A stretch of 14,444 bases of DNA, taken from assembly GCA_015661555.1 (NCBI GenBank), contig DQVW01000009.1, forward strand, positions 1 through 14,444. The letters run 5' to 3'. A program made the position numbers and the translations under genes. Shown here in pieces: positions 1 to 6,044 of the stretch. Each line of letters starts with the position of its first letter. Positions within the stretch are counted from its first letter, which is position 1. Source of the DNA: Methanothermococcus okinawensis. GTDB taxonomy: Archaea; AGJL01; Methanococci; Methanococcales; Methanococcaceae. Under the pieces are notes generated by a model that worked only from the letters and a program-made list of their open reading frames with translations, did no database searches and was not told where the DNA came from.

Positions 1-303
1 AAGGAGAAGGTGATAGATGCAATACCTGAGGATCTAAGGGATAAAATAGCAACTGAGGAGGATGTATCCAATATAGAGGAACTCCAGAGGTTTTTAGAGG
101 AGAGGGGCCACCCAGTGGTGAAGGGTAGGGAGACCCCCGAGACTGTAGAGGAGAGGGAGGTAGCAGAGGAATCCACACCTAGCTATGGAGTAACAGTTTC
201 ACCTATAAGTCTTATACCACCAAATACAAAGGTGGTGTTAAAGGGTATTGTTATAAAGAGCAAGGAGATAGTAATATACACAACTCCCAGGCATATAAAA
301 TAG
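1..303 (+). CDS. cdhC: Acetyl-CoA decarbonylase/synthase beta subunit (CdhC), C-terminal part only
   Basis: The reading frame is open from the first base and ends at TAG 301-303, so this is the last 100 codons of a longer gene that starts before the window. The residues DKIATEEDVSNIEELQRFLE followed by a GHPVV motif match what I recall of the C-terminal end of the acetyl-CoA synthase subunit, which joins a methyl group, CO and CoA at a nickel-iron centre called the A-cluster. After that comes a Glu-rich linker of about 25 residues, then a basic strand-like tail (KVVLKGIVIKSKEIVIY) of the kind seen at the end of archaeal CdhC. The A-cluster cysteines lie upstream and cannot be checked. The first bases resemble a ribosome binding site, but they read as in-frame Lys-Glu-Lys codons. 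The identification rests on recalled family features, not on a search. Confidence 0.75.
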   Translation, partial: KEKVIDAIPEDLRDKIATEEDVSNIEELQRFLEERGHPVVKGRETPETVEEREVAEESTPSYGVTVSPISLIPPNTKVVLKGIVIKSKEIVIYTTPRHIK

Positions 304-310
304 AGATAAC

Positions 311-784
311 ATGGACCTCTATACACTGATGGAGGAGTTAATAAGGGACCATGGATATCCAGGTATCTTCTTAGTGGCCTTCTCCGAATCTGTGATCCAA
401 CCTGTCCCCCCTGATATTTTTATAGTGGGAGCCTCTATCTTTGGTTTAGACCCTTTAATATGTGCTATAGTCTCAACGATAGGTTCAACCTTGGGGGGAA
501 TAACCGCCTATATTCTAGGTCTTAAACTTGGTACATCAGTCTTTATCAGACTCTTTGGAGAAAAGTACTTTAGAATGGGAAGGGATTTCTTTGAGAGGTA
601 TGGAGTATGGGGCGTGGTAATTGCCGGATTTACACCTCTACCCTATAAAGTTGTGGCCTGGCTCTCAGGAATCTTCAAGATGAGTATCTTAAAATTTACA
701 GTGGGGACCTTGATAGGGAGGTTCCTCAGGTTTCTCCTTATAGCCTATTTTGGCCATGGGATCTCCATGTACTTCACTATCTAA
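311..784 (+). CDS. YqaA/DedA-type small membrane protein (SNARE-associated/VTT-like domain)
   Basis: A 157-residue integral membrane protein. Hydrophobic segments lie at about residues 17-45, 47-73, 100-121 and 126-150. A Ser-Glu followed by PVPPD (residues 31-35) sits in the first re-entrant region. GGITAYILGLKLG (62-74) and FTPLPYK (107-113) are followed by a Gly-Arg pair at 136-137. These are the hallmarks of the YqaA branch of the DedA/VTT family, whose members are thought to move lipids across membranes or support membrane homeostasis; its role in archaea is not established. It starts 7 bases after the cdhC stop and may be co-transcribed with it, although the ribosome binding site before the ATG is poor. 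A second in-frame ATG lies at 329. The stop is only 3 bases from the stop of the convergent pdxT. Confidence 0.8.
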   Translation: MDLYTLMEELIRDHGYPGIFLVAFSESVIQPVPPDIFIVGASIFGLDPLICAIVSTIGSTLGGITAYILGLKLGTSVFIRLFGEKYFRMGRDFFERYGVWGVVIAGFTPLPYKVVAWLSGIFKMSILKFTVGTLIGRFLRFLLIAYFGHGISMYFTI

Positions 785-787
785 CAT

Positions 788-1348
788 CTAGAGGTTGCAA
801 ACCTCTTCCACAAAGTACTGGTATACCTTATAACCATCCTCTGACAGCTCTGGATGGAAGGCCACCGCCATATACCTGCCCTCTCTAACACCTACTATGT
901 TATCCCCCTCCTTTGCAATTACCTCCACATTATCACTTAAGATCCTGTCAACTACAGGAGCCCTTATAAATATCCCCCTTATCTTCTCCCCCTTGAAGTA
1001 TATATCCTCCTCAAAACTCTCCCTCTGACTACCGTAGGCGTTTCTCCTAACTACTATATCCATCAGTCCCAGGAGAGGCTGTTTTTTCCCTACAACCTCC
1101 TTTGAGAGTAGTACCATTCCTGCACAGATACCTAGGATAGGTATATCTGAATCCCTCAAAGCCTCCATAAAACCGTACTTCTCCATAAGTTTTCCTATGG
1201 TGGTACTTTCACCACCAGGTATTATAAGGGCCTCTATCTTGGAGAGATCTTCAACCCTTCTAACCCTTACTGGGTTATGACCTATTTTTCTAACCATCTC
1301 CTCCTGCTCCTCAATATCCCCCTGGATTCCCAATACACCTATATTCAT
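788..1348 (-). CDS. pdxT: Pyridoxal 5'-phosphate synthase glutaminase subunit PdxT
   Basis: This is the glutamine amidotransferase half of the deoxyxylulose-independent PLP synthase. It releases ammonia from glutamine and passes it to PdxS, which is not in this window. The product is 186 residues, normal for the family. The class I triad is visible: Cys75 in GICAGM, and His165 and Glu167 in FHPEL. GGESTTIG at 45-52 is the glutamine-binding signature. The frame extends 15 bases further to a TTG at 1363. I chose the ATG at 1348 because GGTGGGAT lies just upstream as a ribosome binding site and the protein then begins MNIGVLGIQGD, the usual family start. A TATA element at 1391-1400 supports separate transcription from the operon upstream. 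Confidence 0.95.
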   Translation of the reverse strand: MNIGVLGIQGDIEEQEEMVRKIGHNPVRVRRVEDLSKIEALIIPGGESTTIGKLMEKYGFMEALRDSDIPILGICAGMVLLSKEVVGKKQPLLGLMDIVVRRNAYGSQRESFEEDIYFKGEKIRGIFIRAPVVDRILSDNVEVIAKEGDNIVGVREGRYMAVAFHPELSEDGYKVYQYFVEEVCNL

Positions 1349-1390
1349 AGATCCCACCTTCAATCTTTAACAGTATAAGACTTAAAAATA

Positions 1391-1400
1391 GTATATAAAG
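1391..1400 (-). promoter_or_regulatory. Probable archaeal TATA box of pdxT
   Basis: On the minus strand this reads CTTTATATAC, a strong match to the methanococcal TATA consensus. A start site about 25 bases downstream would fall near 1370, giving a leader of roughly 20 bases before the pdxT ATG. It lies just after the stop of the upstream MTH865-like gene, with a short T-run (1404-1408) between. Confidence 0.6.
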
Positions 1401-1410
1401 TTAAAAAGAG

Positions 1411-1686
1411 TTAATCCCTTTTAATGGGACACTTGCTGGCCAACTTTATTACCAGATCCTCTACATCCCTTATTGGGAAGTCCTCCTCACTCATTAACTT
1501 TACCAATTCTCCAGCCTCAACCTCTCCACAGGAGAGGGATATTCCACAGGGCAGTGCCTTGGCCAACTCCACCCTACTTCTTATGGGAAATACATCTTTT
1601 TTATCCCTGAAGTACTCTGCCAACTTCAACTTAAACTCCTCTATATTCTTAAGAGCCTCATAGAGTGGATGGTTGGTGGTTATCAT
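1411..1686 (-). CDS. MTH865-like small conserved protein
   Basis: A 91-residue soluble protein. The segment from about residue 36 to the end (SRVELAKALP, an acidic cysteine-bearing stretch, then EEDFPIRDVEDL) resembles, from memory, the MTH865-like family of methanogens, a small helical fold of unknown function. It has three cysteines (Cys47, Cys53, Cys85), which could hold a disulfide or a metal; this is inference. It starts 9 bases after the fprA stop with an AGGTGA ribosome binding site, so it is the last gene of the oxygen-defence run. That placement suggests a redox-linked role but does not prove one. No membrane segment or signal peptide is seen. Confidence 0.65.
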   Translation of the reverse strand: MITTNHPLYEALKNIEEFKLKLAEYFRDKKDVFPIRSRVELAKALPCGISLSCGEVEAGELVKLMSEEDFPIRDVEDLVIKLASKCPIKRD

Positions 1687-1695
1687 ACTCTCACC

Positions 1696-2877
1696 TTATA
1701 GATCCATCTGGGCTAACCTCTTTCCAAATTCATAGCATCTAGAGAGGTGCTCCTCCTTTGGAACAAACCTACAGGTTAAGCAGTCCTCCTCCACTACTTT
1801 AAAACCTAACCTCTCAAAGGTACTCTTAATAACACCTGTGGCCATCTCCATCCATCCGTAGGACCCAAATGCCACCCCTATCTTCTTATCTGCAGGTTTC
1901 AGACCCTCCATATAGGCTAGGAACTTGGCAACAGAGGGATAGATGTTGGAGTTTAAGGTTGGAGATCCAATTAATACATACTTTGCATCCAGGATATCCC
2001 TCATGATCTTGTTCATGGGAGTATTGGATAGATTGTATATTTTAACCTGGACGCCACCATCCATTAAACCCTCTCCTATCCTGTGGGCCATCTTCTTAGT
2101 GGAGTTGTACATGGTATCGTATACAATTACAGCCCTGTTTACGTATCTATCTGAGGACCACTCCAGATACCTTTCAAGAACCTCTCCTACATGCTCCTTC
2201 CATATTACCCCATGGGAGGGGCATATGTAATCTATCTCCAATTTTTTCAAGGTCTCCAGGACCCCAGGAACTAACATCCTGTAGGGTAGTAGTATATTTG
2301 CAAAGTACTCCTTAGTCTCCTCAAATAGTAACTCCAGGTCCTTGAACTGGTAGTCAAATCTTTCAGAGGATGCCAGATGCTGACCAAAGGCGTCATTGGA
2401 GAAGAGTACCTTATCCTCCACAGCGTAGGTTACCATGTTATCTGGCCAGTGTAACATAGGGGTCTTTATAAACTTCAACCTCCTACTTCCAATCTCTAAC
2501 TCCTCCTTATCATCCACTGTGATGAACTCCCATCCCTCGGTGTTGTACTGTAACTCTAGATGTTCCCTACACCTTTCATTTGTCACAACCTTTGCACCTG
2601 TATACTTCACCAATTTCTCCAGGGATCCAGTGTGATCCATCTCCCCATGGTTTACAACGATGTAGTCTATCTCCTTTGGATCTATGAGGGACTTAAGGTT
2701 CAACATCAACTCCTGGAACAAGTAACCCTTGGTGGCGTCTATAAGTACATTTTTCTCGTCCCTTATCAGGTATACGTTGTAGGTACTTCCATTTAAGGTC
2801 TCATATCCGTGAAACTCCCTAACATCCCAGTCTATGGCACCTATCCAGTAGATGCCATCTTTTATCTTGACTACCAT
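1696..2877 (-). CDS. fprA: F420H2 oxidase (flavodiiron protein FprA)
   Basis: A 393-residue flavodiiron protein. In methanogens this family reduces O2 to water with reduced coenzyme F420, protecting the anaerobic machinery. The N-terminal metallo-beta-lactamase domain (about 1-245) carries the di-iron ligands: His77, Glu79, Asp81 and His82 in NHGEMDH, His143 in MLHW, Asp162 in SNDAFG and His223 in CPSHG. The flavodoxin domain (about 248-393) has the FMN phosphate loop YDTMYNSTKKMA at 254-265 and GSPTLNSNIYPS further on. There is no C-terminal rubredoxin domain, as in other archaeal F420H2 oxidases. The ATG is preceded by an excellent AGGTGATC site. It lies 11 bases after hdrC and 9 before the MTH865-like gene, clearly in one operon. 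Use of F420H2 instead of NADH or rubredoxin is inferred from the methanogen setting. Confidence 0.95.
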   Translation of the reverse strand: MVVKIKDGIYWIGAIDWDVREFHGYETLNGSTYNVYLIRDEKNVLIDATKGYLFQELMLNLKSLIDPKEIDYIVVNHGEMDHTGSLEKLVKYTGAKVVTNERCREHLELQYNTEGWEFITVDDKEELEIGSRRLKFIKTPMLHWPDNMVTYAVEDKVLFSNDAFGQHLASSERFDYQFKDLELLFEETKEYFANILLPYRMLVPGVLETLKKLEIDYICPSHGVIWKEHVGEVLERYLEWSSDRYVNRAVIVYDTMYNSTKKMAHRIGEGLMDGGVQVKIYNLSNTPMNKIMRDILDAKYVLIGSPTLNSNIYPSVAKFLAYMEGLKPADKKIGVAFGSYGWMEMATGVIKSTFERLGFKVVEEDCLTCRFVPKEEHLSRCYEFGKRLAQMDL

Positions 2878-2888
2878 GGGATCACCTG

Positions 2889-3491
2889 TTACTCACTCAT
2901 GTCCTCCCATCTCATAGGTTTTATCTCCTTCAACGTCTTAGTTGTGGGACATATACCTACCTTGTCACAGAGTTCCAGATCTGTCATAATACCTCTTATA
3001 TGTTCCAGTACCTCGGGGTACTTGTAGGTTGTTGGAGGTACCTCACTTAAACCTAGTTTTTTCCTTATCTTCTTTATCTTGTCGTTTACAGGTACTGCAT
3101 GACCTGTGAGATATACATAGAGGGCGGTTTTCCTGTGAGGTTCTGCTATCGCCCCCAACCTACAGGCCACATTCCTTGCAGCCTTAATTATATCTGTTAT
3201 CTTCACATTTCTAGGACACTTCTCATAACACTCGTAACAGGTGGTGCACATCCAGAGGTCCTCCTCGTGGAAGACATCCATCCCACATAGTATCTTCTTT
3301 ATAAGTTTCCTAGTTCTGAAGGCTGTAACTCTACCACTGGGACAGGCCCCTGTACAGGTTCCACACTGATAGCATCTACTAAAAGACTTTAGATGTTCCT
3401 CACCTAGAACATCCTTTCCAACTTCTATAATCCTTTCAGGAATATCTTTCTTGAAGTCCCTTGAGCTTATCATTTTATCCCAATTTATCAT
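2889..3491 (-). CDS. hdrC: HdrC-type protein with two [4Fe-4S] cluster motifs (heterodisulfide reductase subunit C family)
   Basis: A 200-residue soluble iron-sulfur protein. Cys40-Cys43-Cys46-Cys50 (CYQCGTCTGACP) and Cys82-Cys85-Cys88-Cys92 (CTTCYECYEKCP) form two ferredoxin-type [4Fe-4S] motifs within a length typical of HdrC. HdrC normally relays electrons between flavin subunit HdrA and catalytic subunit HdrB, which reduces the CoM-S-S-CoB heterodisulfide. Neither hdrA nor hdrB is in this window; the neighbours are a DsrE-like gene (38 bases upstream) and fprA (11 bases downstream). It may pair with HdrB encoded elsewhere, or pass electrons between thiols and the oxygen-defence proteins. 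The start is uncertain: the ATG at 3491 has no clear ribosome binding site, and a second in-frame ATG is at 3473. Confidence 0.88.
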   Translation of the reverse strand: MINWDKMISSRDFKKDIPERIIEVGKDVLGEEHLKSFSRCYQCGTCTGACPSGRVTAFRTRKLIKKILCGMDVFHEEDLWMCTTCYECYEKCPRNVKITDIIKAARNVACRLGAIAEPHRKTALYVYLTGHAVPVNDKIKKIRKKLGLSEVPPTTYKYPEVLEHIRGIMTDLELCDKVGICPTTKTLKEIKPMRWEDMSE

Positions 3492-3529
3492 TATTAATCA
3501 TTATAATTTTAACAGATAAAAAAATAATG

Positions 3530-3880
3530 TTAGAGGGTAATTATGTTGTAGCCCTCATCCATGTACTTCTTTAAACTGATATGTCCAAAGAGGTCGTTCT
3601 CAAGGGTTAACTTGTCCTTTACATCATCCATTACCTTGAATACATTAGCACATGCCTCACAGACTACTATGTCCTCAAGTAGGGGTTTTACGTGGTTGGA
3701 GAGGGGATGGTCCTCCTTTAATAGATCCCTTCCCCAGAGGACACCTTCACCTTCCAGTATTATCTTAACCTCATCTCCCTTCTCCTTCATCTCCCTGGCA
3801 AAGAGGAGTGTATGGAGCATTATGGGCATATTAGGTTTCTCCTTATGGAGGTAGGAGAATATTAAAAAGGCAACTTTCAT
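3530..3880 (-). CDS. DsrE/DsrF-like family protein
   Basis: A 116-residue soluble protein that opens MKVAFLIFSY, a Rossmann-like first strand, followed by a helix and the strand KIILEGEGVL. A conserved-looking cysteine pair Cys74 and Cys77 (VCEACAN) sits where DsrE/YchN-type proteins carry their active cysteine. Members of this family bind or transfer sulfur as persulfide, often with TusA or Hdr-like complexes. The gene lies between rubrerythrin (14 bases upstream) and hdrC, with a GGGAGAT ribosome binding site. A sulfur-carrier role linked to HdrC is a reasonable inference; no substrate can be read from sequence. A minus-strand T-run at about 3517-3523, just past the stop, could weaken read-through to hdrC. 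Confidence 0.72.
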   Translation of the reverse strand: MKVAFLIFSYLHKEKPNMPIMLHTLLFAREMKEKGDEVKIILEGEGVLWGRDLLKEDHPLSNHVKPLLEDIVVCEACANVFKVMDDVKDKLTLENDLFGHISLKKYMDEGYNIITL

Positions 3881-3894
3881 AGTATCTCCCTCTT

Positions 3895-4473
3895 TTAGTA
3901 TTTTTCACATCTTACTTCAAAGTAATTCTTGGAATGACTACAGGATGGACATCTCTCAGGAGGCTCCTCACCTATGTGTAGGTAACCACACTTCATACAT
4001 ACCCATTCCACAGGTTCCTCCCTCTTATAGAAACTGTCTATTCTTTCAAGTATCTTTCTGAACCTCTCCTCATGGTGTTTTTCCGCCATACTAATAGCTC
4101 TTAACCTCTCCCCTATGTCTTTATATCCTTCCTCCTCAGCTATTCTAGCATACTCTGGATACATCTCGGTGTTTTCAAAGTGTTCCCCTTCAATAGCTGA
4201 TCTTAAATTTTCAGAGGTACTGCCTAATACCACAGGTACCTCAACCTCTATCTTTAAAAGAGGATCCCTTACCTTCTCCTTCTTCATAAGCTCATTTAAC
4301 ATGTAGTACAGCCACTTTGCATGCTCCCTCTCATTCTCGGCAGTAGTTAAAAAGACCTCCCATACCTTAATATATCCCTCCTCTTTAGCAATTTTTGCAA
4401 AACAGGTGTATCTATTTCTTGCTAGACTCTCTCCTATATAGGCCTTGGCTAGATTTTCAATAGTTTTACTCAT
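3895..4473 (-). CDS. rbr: Rubrerythrin (peroxide-reducing di-iron protein)
   Basis: Rubrerythrin reduces hydrogen peroxide to water, taking electrons from rubredoxin. The 192-residue product has the ferritin-like four-helix domain with di-iron ligands Glu15, Glu48-x-x-His51, Glu97-x-x-Glu100 and Glu131-x-x-His134. A C-terminal rubredoxin domain has Cys159-x-x-Cys162 and Cys175-x-x-Cys178. The frame extends 12 bases further, to an ATG at 4485, but GGTGA lies just before the ATG at 4473, and the protein then begins MSKTIENLAK, typical of the family. It follows peroxiredoxin by 34 bases that contain two T-runs, and precedes the DsrE-like gene by 14 bases. Its electron donor may be one of the two rubredoxin-type proteins encoded just upstream. 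Confidence 0.95.
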   Translation of the reverse strand: MSKTIENLAKAYIGESLARNRYTCFAKIAKEEGYIKVWEVFLTTAENEREHAKWLYYMLNELMKKEKVRDPLLKIEVEVPVVLGSTSENLRSAIEGEHFENTEMYPEYARIAEEEGYKDIGERLRAISMAEKHHEERFRKILERIDSFYKREEPVEWVCMKCGYLHIGEEPPERCPSCSHSKNYFEVRCEKY

Positions 4474-4485
4474 TACCTTCACCAT

Positions 4486-4499
4486 AAAAAATAAAAAAA
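4486..4499 (-). terminator. Possible T-run terminator or attenuator between peroxiredoxin and rubrerythrin
   Basis: On the minus strand a run of seven T and a run of six T, separated by an A, follow the peroxiredoxin stop and end just before the rubrerythrin ribosome binding site. Archaeal RNA polymerase stops at such oligo-T tracts without needing a hairpin. I see no clear TATA box for rubrerythrin in the same gap, so partial termination that lowers downstream expression is the likelier reading. Confidence 0.4.
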
Positions 4500-4507
4500 G
4501 GTTTAAT

Positions 4508-5206
4508 TTATTCTAGCTTCTTGTAACAGAACCACCAGGCGTAGCACTCGATTTCTCCCTTCTCAGCAGCCTTTAACCTCTCCTCTGCCTCCTGGATGGT
4601 TGTTGCTGGTGGTATAATTACCTTGTCCCCTATTAACTCGTTGTTTGGCCAGTTCTCTGGAAGTGCAACTCCCTTCTCATCTGCAACTTGGAGGGCCTTA
4701 ACTAACCTCAATATCTCGTTTACATTTCTACCTACTTCCTGTGGGTAGTATAGTATAGCCCTTATTATTCCCTTGTTGTCTACAACGAATACTGCTCTAA
4801 CTGTGTTGCTTCCCTTGTAAGGACTGATCATTCCCAGTATCTCTGCCAACTCTCCCCTGTCATCTGCAATAACTGGGAACTCTATCTCTACACCTAACTT
4901 CTCCTTTATCCATCTAAGCCACTCTATGTGGCTGAATACCTGGTCGATACTTAATCCAATTAACTCTGTGTTCAACTTTTTGAACTCCTCGTACTTCTTC
5001 TGGAATGCTACAAACTCTGTGGTACATACAGGTGTGAAGTCTGCTGGGTGGCTGAAGAGTACAAACCACTTACCCTTCTCTACGTAGTAGTCTGGCAACT
5101 TTATGGTTCCCAGGGTTGTGTGTACCTCTACCTCTGGGAACTTCTCACCTATTACAGGTACTGCCACTGTGAAGCACTCTACTCCATTTCCATTTACTTC
5201 TTCCAT
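4508..5206 (-). CDS. Peroxiredoxin, archaeal Prx6 type
   Basis: A thiol peroxidase of 232 residues. The peroxidatic Cys61 lies in HPADFTPVCTTEF, with the usual Pro and Thr three to four residues before it. Two C-terminal cysteines, Cys221 and Cys227 (ECYAWWFC), match the C-x5-C pair of archaeal Prx6-type enzymes such as the Aeropyrum thioredoxin peroxidase, where they take part in resolving the oxidised enzyme. The frame runs back to 5263, but the ATG at 5206 follows a strong AAGGAGGGATAAGG site, so I start there. Even so, the N-terminus is about 10-15 residues longer than in relatives I recall, and contains an extra Cys11. It lies 22 bases after the rubredoxin-like gene. The reductant could be a rubredoxin or a thioredoxin; the sequence does not say. 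Confidence 0.93.
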   Translation of the reverse strand: MEEVNGNGVECFTVAVPVIGEKFPEVEVHTTLGTIKLPDYYVEKGKWFVLFSHPADFTPVCTTEFVAFQKKYEEFKKLNTELIGLSIDQVFSHIEWLRWIKEKLGVEIEFPVIADDRGELAEILGMISPYKGSNTVRAVFVVDNKGIIRAILYYPQEVGRNVNEILRLVKALQVADEKGVALPENWPNNELIGDKVIIPPATTIQEAEERLKAAEKGEIECYAWWFCYKKLE

Positions 5207-5228
5207 CCTTATCCCTCCTTTTATTTTT

Positions 5229-5414
5229 TTAGAATTTACTTTCATTAGAGGGTGATCTTGCAACTAACTTGGGATCGTACCCTGTAAACCCACATTCAGG
5301 GGTGTAACAGGATACGTCATAAAAGGTACACTTCTCTCCACAGCTGGGACACCTTTCAGGTACGGTGTCCCCCTGAAACAGGTATCCACAGTTGGAGCAT
5401 TTCCACCAGGGCAT
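5229..5414 (-). CDS. Small rubredoxin-like protein with extra cysteines
   Basis: A 61-residue protein with Cys6-x-x-Cys9 (WWKCSNCGYLF) and Cys22-x-x-Cys25 (ERCPSCGEKC), the same short knuckle spacing as the rubredoxin domain of rubrerythrin. Three further cysteines follow: Cys29, Cys36 and Cys41 (SCYTPECGF). The first four probably bind one iron or zinc; the rest could bind a second metal or form a disulfide. The frame extends back to 5555, but the upstream part overlaps the true rubredoxin gene in another frame. I chose the ATG at 5414, one base after the rubredoxin stop (TAA-T-ATG), which implies translational coupling. The function is unknown. Its position between rubredoxin and peroxiredoxin suggests an electron carrier. 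Confidence 0.8.
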   Translation of the reverse strand: MPWWKCSNCGYLFQGDTVPERCPSCGEKCTFYDVSCYTPECGFTGYDPKLVARSPSNESKF

Positions 5415-5415
5415 A

Positions 5416-5577
5416 TTATCCCGAGATCTTTCTAAATGCATTCTTCCCCAGACCACACTGGGGACATCTGAAGGTATCAGGGAGGTCCTCGAATTTAGTA
5501 CCAGGTGGTATGTTCTGAGAGGGCTCTCCCACATCCTCGTCGTATATCCATCCACACATACACTGGTACTTTGCCAT
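5416..5577 (-). CDS. rub: Rubredoxin with a shortened first metal knuckle (CxCG)
   Basis: A 53-residue gene. It reads MAKYQCMCGWIYDEDVGEPS, then PGTKFEDLPDTFRCPQCG and a short tail ending KNAFRKISG. This is a clear rubredoxin: the YDE turn, the PGT.FEDLP motif and the second knuckle Cys38-x-x-Cys41-Gly are all intact. The first knuckle, however, is Cys6-x-Cys8-Gly instead of the canonical C-x-x-C-G, one residue short. Rubredoxin passes single electrons to superoxide reductase, rubrerythrin or flavodiiron proteins. It begins 8 bases after the superoxide reductase stop behind a GGGATGGGG sequence and ends one base before the next ATG. The frame is open and idiomatic throughout, so the missing residue looks real and not a frameshift, though an in-frame 3-base deletion is possible. 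Confidence 0.92.
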   Translation of the reverse strand: MAKYQCMCGWIYDEDVGEPSQNIPPGTKFEDLPDTFRCPQCGLGKNAFRKISG

Positions 5578-5585
5578 CCCCATCC

Positions 5586-5942
5586 CTATTCTATTTTTAT
5601 CTCCTTCTCGTACTTCCAGATACCGTGGAGGTTACAGTACATGTAGGCACTTAACTTTACACTTTGCCCCTTATGCTCCTCGGAAGGGGCCTTCACATAT
5701 AGCGTTACCTCAGGTTTGGCGTACTGGGTAAGGTTAACTCTAGCTATAGGAAGGTCCCCCATTCTAAGCTCTATGAACTGGATAAAGTGACCGTCCTCCA
5801 TTGGATGCTCCACTCCCGCACTGTGCACCTTCACCTCAAATACCTCTCCAGCCTTTACCACGTCGTCACACTCAATCATAGGGGTGTGCTTCTTTTCAAA
5901 GTCAGTGCCCTCCACTATGGTTTTGGCCTCTATACAGCTCAT
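5586..5942 (-). CDS. sor: Superoxide reductase (neelaredoxin, 1Fe type)
   Basis: Reduces superoxide to hydrogen peroxide without making O2, feeding the peroxidases encoded downstream. The product is 118 residues, without the N-terminal desulforedoxin domain of 2Fe enzymes. The active iron ligands are visible: His19 in KKHTP, His46 and His52 in EHPMEDGHFIQ, and Cys103 with His106 in CNLHG. The conserved lysine before His19 is present (Lys18), but the glutamate of the classic E-K-H motif is replaced by Lys17, with a glutamate one place earlier. It is the first gene of the main operon: a TATA box lies 49 bases upstream, and GTGATG precedes the ATG. Its nearest neighbour, rubredoxin 8 bases downstream, is the usual electron donor. 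Confidence 0.94.
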   Translation of the reverse strand: MSCIEAKTIVEGTDFEKKHTPMIECDDVVKAGEVFEVKVHSAGVEHPMEDGHFIQFIELRMGDLPIARVNLTQYAKPEVTLYVKAPSEEHKGQSVKLSAYMYCNLHGIWKYEKEIKIE

Positions 5943-5990
5943 AACATCACGTCTTTTCCCTTTTTACGGTATATTATTTCTTTTTTGGTT

Positions 5991-6000
5991 CTATATATAG
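5991..6000 (-). promoter_or_regulatory. Probable TATA box of the superoxide reductase operon
   Basis: The self-complementary CTATATATAG stands in the 102-base gap upstream of the superoxide reductase gene. A start site about 25 bases downstream (near 5970) would leave a leader of about 28 bases. A second, weaker TATA-like sequence, AATAATATACC on the minus strand, lies at about 5968-5978. Confidence 0.6.
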
Positions 6001-6044
6001 CTAACTGTACGAATTTCAACCTTTATCTCTTAAATATGGGACGA

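Noticed and set aside
1..30. AAGGAGAAGGTGATAG followed by ATG at 17 looks like a ribosome binding site and a gene start.
   Set aside because: The ATG frame ends after a few codons, while the frame through base 1 is open and gives a CdhC-like C-terminus, so these bases are coding.
6008..6018. GTACGAATTTC upstream of superoxide reductase also occurs in the intergenic palindrome at 10165-10175.
   Set aside because: Only 11 AT-leaning bases match, without the palindromic arm or the rest of the repeat; chance is enough to explain it.
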